Assembly: GCA_963741305.1 (NCBI GenBank)
Contig: CAVUHL010000003.1
Span: forward strand, 2,480,001-2,544,000
Reading direction: 5' to 3'
From: DATMER01 sp963741305
GTDB lineage: Bacteria; Acidobacteriota; Thermoanaerobaculia; Multivoradales; UBA5704
Length of the DNA stretch: 64,000 nucleotides
Shown: positions 7,849-21,317 of the stretch, in pieces
How positions within the stretch are numbered: the stretch's first letter is position 1
Layout of the letters: each line of letters starts with the position of its first letter
Made by a program: the position numbers and the translations under genes
Notes under the pieces: generated by a model
Databases searched by the model: none
What the model was told of the DNA's origin: nothing
The model's input: the letters and a program-made list of their open reading frames with translations, nothing else

Positions 7849-10800
7849 ATGCGCCGCTTCGGCCTCTTGATCTGTCTTCTTACCGTTCTTCCCCTCCCCT
7901 CATGGGCCTCATTGCAGGCGGAATCGCCCCCTCCGGCCCCTCCGGCTGGATCGCTGGTGCTCTCCGGCCAGGTGGTCGACGAGAAAGGCCGGAAGCCGAT
8001 CCCGGGCGCGCTCGTCTGGGCTTCGGCAAACCCCGACGCCTCCGGGCGCACGGATGCCGAGGGGCGGTTCCAGGTGACGGCCCCCGGAAACCGGCGATTC
8101 GATCTCGAGGTCCTCGCCCCCGGTTACCTACCCAAGAGAGTCCTCGTCACCCGGCCCCAGCTCGTGAGCCGCAAGATAGGGACCCTCGCCCTGACGCGTG
8201 CCGGGAAGCTCCGCGGGAGGGTGGTGGACCTCAAAGGCCGGCCCCTCGCCGGCGCCGCGGTCGTCGCAATCTCGCAGAACGCTCTGGGACAGCGGGCCTT
8301 CTCCCCCGCCGATCCAGTAACCGACCGGGCCGTGACTGATCCCCAGGGCCGGTTCGAGCTCCAGCGCGTTCGGCCCGAGCAGAGCTATGAGGTCCGGGCC
8401 TCCCGGGCAGGAACCTTCCCCGCCGCGGAGCGCGCAACTGTGGCAGAACAGCCGCGTGACCTGACACTGGTGCTTGCCCCGGCCCGGGAGGCCCGCGGGA
8501 AAGTCCAGGACGCCGCCGGCAAGCCGATCGCGGGGGCCGAGGCGATCGTGCGCCCGGCCCTCCGTCCGGGCTCTTCGGACAATGGGGCTGACAACGGGAC
8601 TGGCACGCAGAGCGATGCTCAAGGCGTCTTCTCGCTCCCCGAGCTGCCCGCCGCCGAGGTGGAGCTGACGGTCCGCCGGAAGGGGTACGCCCCCGCTCTT
8701 CTCCCGGCTCTCCGGATTCCAACCGGGACCGGACCCGCGGACCTGGGGGTCGTGACCCTGCGGCCAGGGGCTACTCTGGCCGGCCGGGTGATCGACCATC
8801 GTGGCCAAGCCGTCCCCGGCGGCGAGGTCTTCTTCCTGGACAAGCCTGCCGATCCCAACGAGATGGAGCGCGCGCTCAAAGACCGCAAGCCCGCGGCGAC
8901 GGTCGCGGCGGACGGACGCTTCTCCATCGAGGATCTGGCCCAGGGGGCTCCGGTCCATGTGGCCGTCCGGTCCCCCGGGTTTCTGATCGCGCAGGCCCGC
9001 TCGGTCCGTCCTCCCACGGAGAAGCCGGTCGTGATCCGCTTGGAGCCTGAAGCTGCCCTGTCAGGCCGGGTCGTGGACGAGGCCGGCGCTCCGGTGCCCG
9101 GCGCGCGGATCGATCTGCACTGGCAGGCGTTCCTGCCCGAGGAGCCTGACCGTCCGGTGGGACAGCCCATCCTTAGGAATACGCGAGCGGACGGCGAAGG
9201 GCGCTTCAAGCTTCGAGGCATCCCTGCTGGAGCTGCGCGGGTCAGCGCGTCCGCGCCAGCCTTCGTCCCTCTCGAGGGTGTCGAGGTCGACCTGCCCCGG
9301 GCCGGAGAGCTCCGGTTGGTGCTCGAACGGGGGGCGCTCCTCCAGGGGCGCGTCACCACCGCGGCTGGCGAGCCGGTGCCGGCGGTCCGCGTCGGCGTCA
9401 GCGGAGCCGGGGCTGCCACGAACGACGACGGCCTGTACTGGCTCGAAGGAGCGGAGCTCGGCCGGCAGGAGGTGATCTTCCTCCATCCGAGCCATGGCCG
9501 GGTCGCGAAGCCGTTCGAGATCCAGCCGGGGGTCAACGTGCTGGACTTGACGTTCGCGCCGGGGGTCGAAGTCGCGGGTCGCGTCATCGATGGGGCCGGC
9601 AAGCCCGTGCCGGGAGCCAAGGTCGAGCTCGCCCCCGAGTACCGCTTCGATCCGAGGCTGTATAGGGACGTCACCGGCGAGGACGGCCGCTTCCGCCTCT
9701 CCACGGTGGTAGCAGGCAAATATCGCTTGACGGCTGGAGCCGACGGATTCGCCGGCACCGAGCGCCCGGGGACGCTCGCAGTGACAGACGAGCCCGTCTC
9801 CAACCTCGAGGTCACGCTCGACAAGGGGGCCATGCTCTCAGGAAACATCCTCGGCCTTGCCGCGGAAGACCTGGCGCAGGTCGAGGTCGAGGCGCGCGGC
9901 GACAACGGAGAGACGGTGGCAGCCTGGGCCGATGGACGGGGCCGCTACGAGGTCCGGTCCCTTGCACCCGGGGATTGGACGGTGACGGCCAGGCTCTGGG
10001 ACGACCAGCGCCAAGCCAAGACCCGCGTCGCCATCCGCCGGTCCGACCGCGAGCTGACGCGCGATCTGGAGTTCGAGAAGCGCTTGGCGCTGACCGTCCA
10101 GGTGCTCTACGACGAGGAGCCGCTCCCCGACGCCCGGGTCTCCGTGCGCGGCCAGCGGATCACGGCCGAGCGCACCGCCATGACCGACCATGAGGGGAGG
10201 GTCCGCTTCGACGACCTCGCGCCGGAGGGCTACCGCATCGGGTTGCGCCACGACCGGAACATGATCGTGCACAACGACCAGGTGGACCTCCAGCAGGACC
10301 GGGACCTGGTCATCCGCCTCCAGGGTGCCACGGTCGGCGGGCTGGTGGTGAGCGCGGCGGACGGCGAGCCGATCCGGAGCGCCATGCTCTCGCTGCGGCC
10401 GGTCGAGGGGCCGGAGTACCTGGTCACCGCGGGTACGTCGAACGACGGCCGTTTCGTGGTCCATCGGGTGCAGCCGAACCGGTACCGCCTCCAGGCCAAC
10501 GCGGATGGATTCCTCGTGGGCGAGCAGGAGGTTCAGGTGGCCAGCGGGCAGACGCTCGACAACCTGGAGATCCGGCTGCAACCGGCACAGGGCGCCAGGG
10601 TCCGGGTCCGGCTCGCTTCCGGCGAAATCCCGGCGCGGGTGCACGTGCTGGTTCGGGACATGCTCGCGGAGACTTATTCGCCGCGCGGGGCCGAGGGGAT
10701 CTTCGAGCTGTCGAAGCTACCGCCGGGTACCTGGGCCCTGCTCGTCAGCGCCGAAGGCGGCGCCGTGGCCACCGCAAGCCTGGTGGTCCCCTCGGAAGAG

Positions 10801-11094
10801 CCCGTCGCCATGACCCTGCCGCCCGCCGGGCAGTTGAACGTGCGCGTCCCGGCGCTCCTCTCCTCAGAGCTGATCGGAACGGTCCGGCTGGTGGGTCAGG
10901 ATGGGCAGCCGTTCTGGACGCTTGGGCCGGGCGGAAGGGTCGTGCAGCAGTGGCCGCTCGCCGGGGGCAAGGCGGTCGTAGACGGGGTGCCGTCCGGGAG
11001 TTGGATCGTCCAGGTGGAGACGCCGGATGGTCAGCGATGGCAGGGAGCCGCGGTGACTGGCGGAGCAGCGGCCACCGCCGTCAATATCGAGTGA
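7849..11094 (+). CDS. Large secreted protein of carboxypeptidase-regulatory-like repeats
   Basis: This 1081-aa protein starts with a signal peptide (MRRFGLLICLLTVLPLPSWA). It consists almost entirely of about ten CarboxypepD_reg-like beta-sandwich modules. Each has the pattern LSGQVVDEKGRKPIPGALV, then a T-D-x-x-G-R-F segment, then a hydrophobic strand; examples include GRVVDEAGAPVPGARI and GRVIDGAGKPVPGAKV. No peptidase motif is present. Such modules are common in exported Acidobacteriota and Bacteroidota proteins and serve as adhesion or stalk domains. It lies 61 bp after the RTX gene, so the two may be co-transcribed as a secreted pair. Confidence 0.85.
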   Translation: MRRFGLLICLLTVLPLPSWASLQAESPPPAPPAGSLVLSGQVVDEKGRKPIPGALVWASANPDASGRTDAEGRFQVTAPGNRRFDLEVLAPGYLPKRVLVTRPQLVSRKIGTLALTRAGKLRGRVVDLKGRPLAGAAVVAISQNALGQRAFSPADPVTDRAVTDPQGRFELQRVRPEQSYEVRASRAGTFPAAERATVAEQPRDLTLVLAPAREARGKVQDAAGKPIAGAEAIVRPALRPGSSDNGADNGTGTQSDAQGVFSLPELPAAEVELTVRRKGYAPALLPALRIPTGTGPADLGVVTLRPGATLAGRVIDHRGQAVPGGEVFFLDKPADPNEMERALKDRKPAATVAADGRFSIEDLAQGAPVHVAVRSPGFLIAQARSVRPPTEKPVVIRLEPEAALSGRVVDEAGAPVPGARIDLHWQAFLPEEPDRPVGQPILRNTRADGEGRFKLRGIPAGAARVSASAPAFVPLEGVEVDLPRAGELRLVLERGALLQGRVTTAAGEPVPAVRVGVSGAGAATNDDGLYWLEGAELGRQEVIFLHPSHGRVAKPFEIQPGVNVLDLTFAPGVEVAGRVIDGAGKPVPGAKVELAPEYRFDPRLYRDVTGEDGRFRLSTVVAGKYRLTAGADGFAGTERPGTLAVTDEPVSNLEVTLDKGAMLSGNILGLAAEDLAQVEVEARGDNGETVAAWADGRGRYEVRSLAPGDWTVTARLWDDQRQAKTRVAIRRSDRELTRDLEFEKRLALTVQVLYDEEPLPDARVSVRGQRITAERTAMTDHEGRVRFDDLAPEGYRIGLRHDRNMIVHNDQVDLQQDRDLVIRLQGATVGGLVVSAADGEPIRSAMLSLRPVEGPEYLVTAGTSNDGRFVVHRVQPNRYRLQANADGFLVGEQEVQVASGQTLDNLEIRLQPAQGARVRVRLASGEIPARVHVLVRDMLAETYSPRGAEGIFELSKLPPGTWALLVSAEGGAVATASLVVPSEEPVAMTLPPAGQLNVRVPALLSSELIGTVRLVGQDGQPFWTLGPGGRVVQQWPLAGGKAVVDGVPSGSWIVQVETPDGQRWQGAAVTGGAAATAVNIE

Positions 11095-11262
11095 ATGCCG
11101 GGGAAACATATAGAGTGCGGCAAGCCCGCCGCGGAAACAAATAGACGGGTGCACATGAAAGAGTGCGCCCAGCCCCCCTTGCTTGTAAGAACTGCTTCAG
11201 CACCCCCGTAAACCGTTGCTTCCCGTCACTAAAATGTGCCTCCACCATATTTAACTTTCCTC

Positions 11263-11290
11263 TTGACATTCCTCTCCCGCTCCTTAGAAT
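11263..11290 (+). promoter_or_regulatory. Sigma-70-type promoter upstream of the M23 peptidase gene
   Basis: TTGACA (11263-11268), 16 bp, then TAGAAT (11285-11290) form a near-consensus promoter in a locally AT-richer stretch. Transcription would start near 11297, giving a leader of about 75 nt. It is the only clear signal in the 277-bp gap between the repeat protein and the M23 peptidase gene. I see no gene in that gap. Confidence 0.7.
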
Positions 11291-11371
11291 AGCCACTCAC
11301 TTACTGTCCTCGTGTACTGAGCTCTCGTGTTACGGGTACGTTGCAGTGAAACGGCTCTTGTAAAGTTGACT

Positions 11372-12286
11372 ATGCCTAGACAGCACCACACGGTCATCTT
11401 CGTCCCGCACGCCCATGCCAAGCTGCGCAAGTGGCGGGTTTCGAACCTTCAGATCGGGCTCGTCACCGGCGCTCTGCTCCTGCTCACCCTTACCGCGGCG
11501 TTCTTCATCTGGTCCCACTTCTCCACCAAGGCCAATCCCGTCGAAATCGCCCGCCTCTCGGGCGAGAACGAAAAGCTCCGCGAGGTCAACCAGGAGTTCG
11601 AGTCGAGCATCCGCAAGCTGCAGGATCAGCTCAACTCTTATGAAGACCGAACCCGGCAGCTCGCCATCGTTGCCGGGATCGCGACGCTCGGCGATGCTGC
11701 CAACGGTATCGATGGCGATACGGCAGAGGCGGGCATCGGCGGCGGTATTCCGGTCGACACGGCAGTCGACGAGATCGGGGTGGAGGACCTGCCGGCCATG
11801 CAGGGCCGCATCCGTCAGATCGATGGAACCCTGAAGGCCGTCGAGACCCGGCTTCACCAGCGGGCTCGCTGGATCTCGCAGACTCCGGCCATCACGCCGG
11901 TCAAGGGCATCCTCACCAGCGGCTTCGGCTACCGCAACGACCCGGTGACCCACGGCCGTGGCGACCACCAGGGAGTGGACATCGCCGCTGCGCCGGGCCA
12001 GCCCGTGCGGGCCAGCGCCGACGGCATCGTGATGCGCTCCGGCATGATCGGCGGCCTGGGCAAGGCGATCTACCTCGCCCACGGCTACGGCATCACCACC
12101 CGCTACGGCCACATGTCCAAGGTCGAAGTCCGGCCAGGCCAGCGGGTCAAGCGCGGCGACATCATCGGCCGCGTCGGCAACACCGGCCGTTCCACCGGCT
12201 ATCACCTCCACTACGAAGTGCGCCAGGACGGCGAGCCGGTCAACCCTCTGGTCTATATCCTCGACAACGGCGGCGGCCCTCTTTAG
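11372..12286 (+). CDS. M23 family peptidoglycan endopeptidase with coiled coil
   Basis: From ATG 11372 the product is 304 aa, starting MPRQHHTVIFVPHAHAKLRK. A transmembrane helix at about residues 27-48 (GLVTGALLLLTLTAAFFIW) follows. A coiled coil (SGENEKLREVNQEFE...) comes next, and then a C-terminal LytM/M23 domain with GFGYRNDPVTHGRGDHQGVD and HLHYEVRQDGEPVNP. The His, Asp and H-x-H zinc ligands are present. The charged N-terminus and coiled coil resemble envelope M23 proteins that cut cross-links during growth. An upstream in-frame extension from 11327 has no homology-like character and was rejected. Confidence 0.92.
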   Translation: MPRQHHTVIFVPHAHAKLRKWRVSNLQIGLVTGALLLLTLTAAFFIWSHFSTKANPVEIARLSGENEKLREVNQEFESSIRKLQDQLNSYEDRTRQLAIVAGIATLGDAANGIDGDTAEAGIGGGIPVDTAVDEIGVEDLPAMQGRIRQIDGTLKAVETRLHQRARWISQTPAITPVKGILTSGFGYRNDPVTHGRGDHQGVDIAAAPGQPVRASADGIVMRSGMIGGLGKAIYLAHGYGITTRYGHMSKVEVRPGQRVKRGDIIGRVGNTGRSTGYHLHYEVRQDGEPVNPLVYILDNGGGPL

Positions 12287-12306
12287 GGGGCACTTCGCAT
12301 CCGGCA

Positions 12307-12329
12307 GGGGCGGCCTCCCGGGCCGCCCC
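12307..12329 (+). terminator. GC-rich hairpin after the M23 gene
   Basis: GGGGCGGCC (12307-12315), a 5-nt loop and GGCCGCCCC (12321-12329) make a perfect 9-bp stem 21 nt after the stop codon. No T-run follows, so it is either a weak or factor-assisted terminator or an mRNA-stabilising hairpin. Confidence 0.45.
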
Positions 12330-12429
12330 GAAGCCCCCCTCGGCGCGGAATTCTTTCTGCTAGACTCCGGGTTGTATTTGCTTGCCGCCGGGCCTTTACC
12401 CGCGAGCCTCCCCAACACATGAGATCTCG

Positions 12430-15132
<2,703 letters not shown>

Positions 15133-15161
15133 CAGCGGAGATCGACGACGATAAAACACGA

Positions 15162-15185
15162 GGGCGGCCTGAGGGCCGCCCTTTT
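15162..15185 (+). terminator. Intrinsic terminator of secA
   Basis: GGGCGGCC (15162-15169), loop TGAG and GGCCGCCC (15174-15181) form a perfect 8-bp stem followed by TTTT. It lies 29 nt after the secA stop and 21 nt before the guaB start. Confidence 0.8.
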
Positions 15186-15206
15186 GATATCCTTCGCCAC
15201 CCAATC

Positions 15207-16690
<1,484 letters not shown>

Positions 16691-16694
<4 letters not shown>

Positions 16695-17257
16695 CCCTCT
16701 TCGTCTTCGGCCAGCACGGACCAGACCTCGACCCGGAGCATCTCTTCCTGGTGCCGGGCGACGAGGTCGACGTTGTGCCGCAGGGCCGGAGAGGCCGGTG
16801 GCTCGGAGGCCCCACCCCGAAGCTGCGCAATCCTGCGCTCGAGCGCTGCCCGGTCTTCCCGGTCCCGCAGCGTGTCCCTCACCCTCTCCATGCCTTCGAG
16901 CATGGCCTGGCGGCTCCCTTCGTCCATGCTCGCCCAGTCGGCCGTGATGCGGACGAGCACGGCGTCCGCGACCCGCGCCTTCACCCACTGGTATTCGGCG
17001 GGATCGAGCCCCATTTCCCGGGCCGCGAGTGTGTCGGCCGCCGGGTCTCCGGTCCGGTCCACGATCTGCTTCTCGCGTGGCCGCACCTTCAGGAAGATTT
17101 CGATCTGCTTTTCAGTCAGCTTGCCGTCAGGCGGCGGCATAAACCGCGAGACCCGAGCGGGAACAACCGCCTTGCGGACGGGCTCCTCGGGCTTCTCCCG
17201 GCAGCCTGCCAGGAGCGCCGGGATCAGGATCAGGAAAGACAGATACTTCTGCTTCAT
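16691..17257 (-). CDS. Lipoprotein of unknown function
   Basis: From ATG 17257 (MKQKYLSFLILIPALLAGCR) this is a 188-aa protein with a signal peptide and an L-L-A-G-C lipobox. The mature part is charged and mainly helical (KQIEIFLKVRPREKQIVDRT, AREMGLDPAEYQWVKARVAD). I recognise no catalytic motif or family. Its stop overlaps the guaB stop (TAG/CTA, 4 bp), so the two genes converge. A probable divergent partner is the RNase Z-like gene 47 bp from its start. Confidence 0.75.
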
Positions 17258-17304
17258 GCGGCAAGGTGGCTGCAAGAGACATTCCGCTAGAATCTCTCCT
17301 TCCC

Positions 17305-18287
17305 ATGAAACCCCTCTTCCACCCGCGGCTGGTCAACGACCCCTTCGGGGACCCCGCGCTCTACATCGACTTCCTGTTCGAGCGGCGGGCGCTGCTGTTC
17401 GACCTGGGGGACCTCTCCCCTCTTTCCGCCCGCCAGCTCCTCAAGGTTGACCATGCCTTCGTCTCGCACACCCACATGGACCACTTCGTGGGGTTCGATG
17501 CCCTGCTGCGCATCCTCCTGGGACGGGAGACGCTCAACCTGTTCGGCCCGCCCGGGTTCCTCGACCAGGTCGAGCACCGGCTCGCCTCCTACACGTGGAA
17601 CCTGGTCGCCAACTACGAGAGCGACTTCGTGATCCGCGCCACCGAGGCGCATCCGGATGGACGCCGCTTGAGTGCCGAGCTCCGCACGCGGACCGGCTTC
17701 CGGCGCGAGGATCTCCCCTCCCGCGAGCTTGCGGACGGCCTGCTCGTCGAGGAGGAGACCTTCCAGGTGCGGACGGCCTTTCTCGACCACGGCATCCCCT
17801 GCATGGCCTTCGCGCTGGAGGAGAAGCTCCACGTGAACATCTGGAAGAGCGGACTGGAAGAGCTCGGCCTCCCCACCGGGCCATGGCTGCGCGAGGTCAA
17901 ATACGCTGCCCTGCGCGGCGAGCCGGATGCGACCCTGTTCCGCCCTGGAGACCGGGAGGTGACCCTGGGAGAGCTGAAGGACAAGGTGCTGCGGGTCGTG
18001 CCCGGACAGAAGGTGGCCTACGTGACCGACGTCGGTTGGTCGGCCGGCAATGCGGCGGCGATCGTCGAGCTTGCCCAGGGGGCGGACGTGCTGTTCATCG
18101 AGTCGCCTTCATCCACGAGGAGGAGCGCCGGGCGGCCGAAAAGCGCCACCTCACCTCGCGCCAGGCCGGGCTCCTGGCTCGCGAGGCCGGAGCCAAGCGG
18201 CTGGTGCCGTTTCACTTCTCGCCCAAGCACCAGGATGACGAGGATCTGCTGATCCGCGAGGCCCTCGAAGCTTTCGAGGATGGCTAA
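17305..18287 (+). pseudogene. RNase Z-like metallo-beta-lactamase fold protein, one-base frameshift near 18105
   Basis: The frame from ATG 17305 gives MKPLFHPRLVNDPFGDPALY and the metal motif SHTHMDH at residues 54-60. It continues with LVANYESDF, FLDHGIPCMAFALEEK (second His ligand) and AYVTDVGW. After GADVLFIES it enters a nonsense tail that stops at 18252. The next frame carries the expected end, AFIHEEERRAAEKRHLTSRQ and LVPFHFSPKH, with a stop at 18287. Restoring one base in AGTCG|CCTTC at about 18105 rejoins the frames. The intact protein would be a tRNase Z-type phosphodiesterase of about 327 aa. Whether this is a true mutation or an assembly error cannot be decided here. Confidence 0.8.
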
Positions 18288-19220
18288 CTACCAGGAGCCG
18301 GAAGACCCGCCGCCGCCGAAGCTGCCGCCGCCGCCCGAGAAGCCCCCTCCTCCCCCGCCGCCCCAGCCTCCACCTCCACCCCAACCCCCTCCGCCGATGA
18401 TGAAGGGGCCGCCCCATCCACCGCGGCGGCTGGTCGGGAGACCACTGCCGAACCTCCTGCCGAACAGGGCCTTGAGGATCGGGAAGAGTACGGCCCACGC
18501 GATCAGCGCCCCGATGCCGAGCCCCGGGAAGAGCATGTTGGGGAAAGTTGCATAGAAGGGCATCAGGAAGATGTACATAAACCAGCTCTGGCAGCCCTGC
18601 GAGAAGACGGCCATGAGCGAGAAGATTCCGATCACGAAGAAGAAGATGAGCCCGAAGATCGCCTTCTCCCCCGTTGCCATCTCCGGGGCGGCATCAACAC
18701 CCGGGGCGGGGGTGACCTCCTGGCCGCCGATCGAGGCGATGATCCCGTCAACCCCCTTCTCCACCCCGGCTCCGAAGTCCCCGCTGCGGAAGTAGGGGGT
18801 GACGATGTTATCGAGGACGCGGCCGCTCTCCAGGTCCGTCAACTCGCCTTCAAGGCCATAGCCGACCTCGATCCTCATCTTGCGGTCCTGCTCGGAGATG
18901 AGGAACAGGACGCCGTTGTCCGCCTTCTGCTCCGTCTGCCCCGGCGGCCTCTTGTGCCCGATTTTCCAGGTCTCGGCCACGCGGAGGCTGTAGTCCTCCA
19001 GCGCCTCGTCTTCGAGGCTCTCGACGGTGAGCACGGCGATCTGATTGGTGGTCTGCTGCTCGTAGGCCGCGAGCTTCTGCTCGATGCGCTGCTGCACGTC
19101 GTCGGGGATCAGGTCCGCATTGTCCACGATGCGGCCGGAGAGGTAAGGCACCTCCAGGGCAGCGAGGGGCGCTGTAATCAGCGCCAGCAGGAAAAGGAGA
19201 ATTGCGAGCCGTCGCATCAC
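18288..19220 (-). CDS. Secreted or membrane TPM-domain protein with glycine-rich tail
   Basis: This 310-aa protein has a signal peptide (MMRRLAILLFLLALITAPLA) and a TPM domain at about residues 25-170. Motifs are LSGRIVDNADLIPDD, TTNQIAVLTVESLED, NGVLFLISEQDRKMRIEVGY and DNIVTPYFRSGDFG. Two transmembrane helices lie at about 200-260. The extreme C-terminus is Gly/Trp/Ser-rich (GGGGWGGGGGWGGGGGG), as in YgcG proteins. TPM domains have been linked to photosystem repair and phosphatase activity, but the bacterial role is unsettled. It overlaps the upstream TPM gene by 4 bp. Confidence 0.88.
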   Translation of the reverse strand: MMRRLAILLFLLALITAPLAALEVPYLSGRIVDNADLIPDDVQQRIEQKLAAYEQQTTNQIAVLTVESLEDEALEDYSLRVAETWKIGHKRPPGQTEQKADNGVLFLISEQDRKMRIEVGYGLEGELTDLESGRVLDNIVTPYFRSGDFGAGVEKGVDGIIASIGGQEVTPAPGVDAAPEMATGEKAIFGLIFFFVIGIFSLMAVFSQGCQSWFMYIFLMPFYATFPNMLFPGLGIGALIAWAVLFPILKALFGRRFGSGLPTSRRGGWGGPFIIGGGGWGGGGGWGGGGGGGFSGGGGSFGGGGSSGSW

Positions 19221-19852
19221 CGGTCACCCCGCCGCAGCTCGTTCGAAAGCTCGTCGAAATCGTCGGGCTTGATTGCGACCCCGTGCCTCTCCAACAGCTC
19301 GCCGCACTGCCGGATGCCGGACACGAGGGCCCCCCCGGGCTTGCCTGCGCGAATGCCCGCGGCGACACTCTTGACGATGCCGTCCCACTGTCCCTGCTCG
19401 ACTTGACGGTTGATGCCGGAGTCGCCGATCACGACCACCCGGTGCTCGAACAGGGAGAGGAAGAGGAGGATGCCGGTGCGGTCACGGGTGTGGAAGACTT
19501 CCTCCTCCAGAAAAGCCATCTCGGCGCGTTGCCGCGTCCTCAAATCCAGCAGGCCGTCCCCCGCCATCCACCGCTTGACCGCTGGAACGTAGGCGGCGAG
19601 GAGGAAACCCACGGCACCTCCGACGGCAGTCGGAGCCGCGATCCAAAGCGGAGTCAGGTTCCAAAGATCAACGAGAAAAAAAACCGCCTCGGCGAGGAGG
19701 GCGCCCGCGAAGGCGCCCAGGGCGGTGCCCTTCCAGAGCGCCGAGGGGTAGCCGTCGCTCTCCTCGACGAAGTACGGCACGATCTCGCCCGAGGTCTTCT
19801 GTTCGGCCTCGGCAACGGCGGCGCGGATGGCTTCGAGGTCGACGGTATTCAT
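19217..19852 (-). CDS. TPM-domain membrane protein, second paralogue type
   Basis: From ATG 19852 (MNTVDLEAIRAAVAEAEQKT) this is 211 aa. Residues 1-30 resemble the TPM start (SGEIVPYFVEESDGYP). Two transmembrane helices follow at about 40-95 (ALGAFAGALLAEAVFFLVD and WIAAPTAVGGAVGFLLAAY). The second half of the TPM fold then runs through FLEEEVFHTRDRTGILLFLS and HRVVVIGDSGINRQV. So the helices are inserted near the front of the domain. This form commonly sits beside the secreted TPM protein and probably acts with it at the membrane. An ATG 15 nt upstream of the gap adds only a Gly-rich start and was not used. Confidence 0.82.
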   Translation of the reverse strand: MNTVDLEAIRAAVAEAEQKTSGEIVPYFVEESDGYPSALWKGTALGAFAGALLAEAVFFLVDLWNLTPLWIAAPTAVGGAVGFLLAAYVPAVKRWMAGDGLLDLRTRQRAEMAFLEEEVFHTRDRTGILLFLSLFEHRVVVIGDSGINRQVEQGQWDGIVKSVAAGIRAGKPGGALVSGIRQCGELLERHGVAIKPDDFDELSNELRRGDR

Positions 19853-19873
19853 GGTCCCCCCTCCCAACCTGGG

Positions 19874-20272
19874 TCAATCAAGCGAGATCGGTGCCGAGCG
19901 CTCCCGCTTGCGCTGCCCCCGGCGCTTCTTCGTATCTACCCGGCGGCGCTTGGCCGCCTTGGACACCCGGGTGGGCTTGCGCGGGACCTCCTCCCGGAGC
20001 GCCTCGGCCACCAGCTCCACCAAGCGGGCCGCCGCGGCCTCCCGGTTCTCCCCCTGGGTGCGGTGCTTCTGGGAGGTGACATGAAGCACGCCCTCCCGGG
20101 TGATCCGGGTAGCCAGACGCTCCATCAGGCGCTGCCGCTGCTCCTCCGTCAGGCTCGGGGAGCTTGCCACGCTGAACCGGGCCGTCACGCGGGTCTCCAC
20201 CTTGTTGACGTTCTGACCGCCCGGTCCGCTGCTGCGGGAGGTCGTGAAAGAGAGCTCCTCGTCCGGAATCAT
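19874..20272 (-). CDS. arfB: Alternative ribosome-rescue factor ArfB (YaeJ)
   Basis: This 132-aa protein has the GGQ catalytic motif of peptide release factors (SRSSGPGGQNVNKVETRV, residues 13-30). A basic C-terminal tail (RVSKAAKRRRVDTKKRRGQR) inserts into the mRNA channel of stalled ribosomes. It hydrolyses peptidyl-tRNA on non-stop complexes. Length and layout match YaeJ rather than RF1/RF2. Its start overlaps the stop of the preceding secreted-protein gene by 4 bp, making it part of the minus-strand block. Confidence 0.92.
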   Translation of the reverse strand: MIPDEELSFTTSRSSGPGGQNVNKVETRVTARFSVASSPSLTEEQRQRLMERLATRITREGVLHVTSQKHRTQGENREAAAARLVELVAEALREEVPRKPTRVSKAAKRRRVDTKKRRGQRKRERSAPISLD

Positions 20273-20763
20273 GGGAGGACCAGAGTCGAAGGTTGAACCT
20301 TCTTGAGCGTGTAGCGAAAAATCCTGCTGTCTTCTATACCTGGAATTTCGCCGAAGGTTTTCGGCGGCTCTACGGAGCTGGCTTGGATCCCGGCCAGGGT
20401 CAGTGTCCCATCCTCGATCTTGAAGATGGAGAAGACCACCTTACCGACGTCATCGCACGGTTCCTCGCAATCTTTGATTGTCGCGTGCAGCTGCTGTGGG
20501 TATGTGCCTGCAGGCAGTGTAAAGGTGGTCTCAAACCATTGGCTCGTGCCCAGGCGTTCAAAGTGGAGCGAGTTGCCTGTGATGGTTATTGAGATTTTAC
20601 CTGCCGCCTCGTGACCCACCATGACTCCCTCCCATGAGCCTTGGAGAGGTTGTAGTTCCGCAGCGGTTGGTTGGTTGGCCGGGCCAGCGGCTTGCGCGCA
20701 AATAAACCCACAAGGCATGAGGATGGAAAGCGTCGTAACGGCGAGTGCCATTTTGATGGTCAT
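20269..20763 (-). CDS. Small secreted beta-rich protein, unknown function
   Basis: From ATG 20763 the product has 164 aa. A signal peptide (MTIKMALAVTTLSILMPCGF) is followed by LQGSWEGVMVGHEAAGKISI and alternating strands with two close cysteines (KDCEEPCDDVG). The LQGSWEG start resembles the lipocalin-like beta-barrel domains seen in many exported bacterial proteins, but I cannot fix a family. It shares a 4-bp overlap with arfB, so the two are transcribed together. It may bind a small hydrophobic ligand in the periplasm, which is speculation from the fold pattern. Confidence 0.7.
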   Translation of the reverse strand: MTIKMALAVTTLSILMPCGFICAQAAGPANQPTAAELQPLQGSWEGVMVGHEAAGKISITITGNSLHFERLGTSQWFETTFTLPAGTYPQQLHATIKDCEEPCDDVGKVVFSIFKIEDGTLTLAGIQASSVEPPKTFGEIPGIEDSRIFRYTLKKVQPSTLVLP

Positions 20764-20780
20764 GCGACATGTCACCTTGC

Positions 20781-21317
20781 TCACCGATCGTACATCTCCC
20801 AGAACGCCAGCCGCAAGTTGCCTCCGTGACGGGCAAACAGCTCTCCCGTCTCCAGCTCCTCGCCGGTCAGCTCGAGCACCAGAGCGGCCAGCAGCTCGGG
20901 CGTGGTCTTGCACTCCAGCAGCGTGGGTAAACGGCAGGGGCAATGGGAGGTGACGATCAACCCGCCTGCCCGGCGGCAGGAGAGGCGCACGCGCAGCCAT
21001 GCGAAGCGGCCGAGGAGCTCGGCACCATCCAGGAAGAGGATGTCGTCCGGACCCAGGCACTGGAACTGCTCCCAGTCCACCCTGCTTTCGTCCTGCCGGA
21101 GCGTGACGGTCCGGATCCGGAAGCCGCGGGCGGTCAGCCGGGGTGCGAGATCCTCCAGGAGCGTGGTCTTGCCGTGGCCATGGGGTCCTACGAGCGCGGC
21201 GCGGAAGCGGAGGGCGGCGAGGCGCTGCAGCAGCTCATCCCAGGCCAGCCCTTCCGGCAGGCGGTAGCGCAGGCTCTCCACCCGGTCGGAGGCAAAGGGA
21301 TTGTCCCGGGCCCTCAC
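20781..21317 (-). CDS. Small P-loop ATPase
   Basis: This 178-aa protein carries Walker A VGPHGHGKTTLL (residues about 43-54) and a Walker B-like strand DDILFLDGAELLG. An LIVTSHCPCRLP segment follows, resembling the sensor region of DNA-transposition or TniB-like AAA modules. The lid domain is short and no DNA-binding domain is seen. It overlaps the DUF3592 gene by 4 bp, so the two are translationally coupled. Such single-domain P-loop proteins often act as switches for neighbouring membrane proteins. The role is unknown. Confidence 0.72.
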   Translation of the reverse strand: MRARDNPFASDRVESLRYRLPEGLAWDELLQRLAALRFRAALVGPHGHGKTTLLEDLAPRLTARGFRIRTVTLRQDESRVDWEQFQCLGPDDILFLDGAELLGRFAWLRVRLSCRRAGGLIVTSHCPCRLPTLLECKTTPELLAALVLELTGEELETGELFARHGGNLRLAFWEMYDR

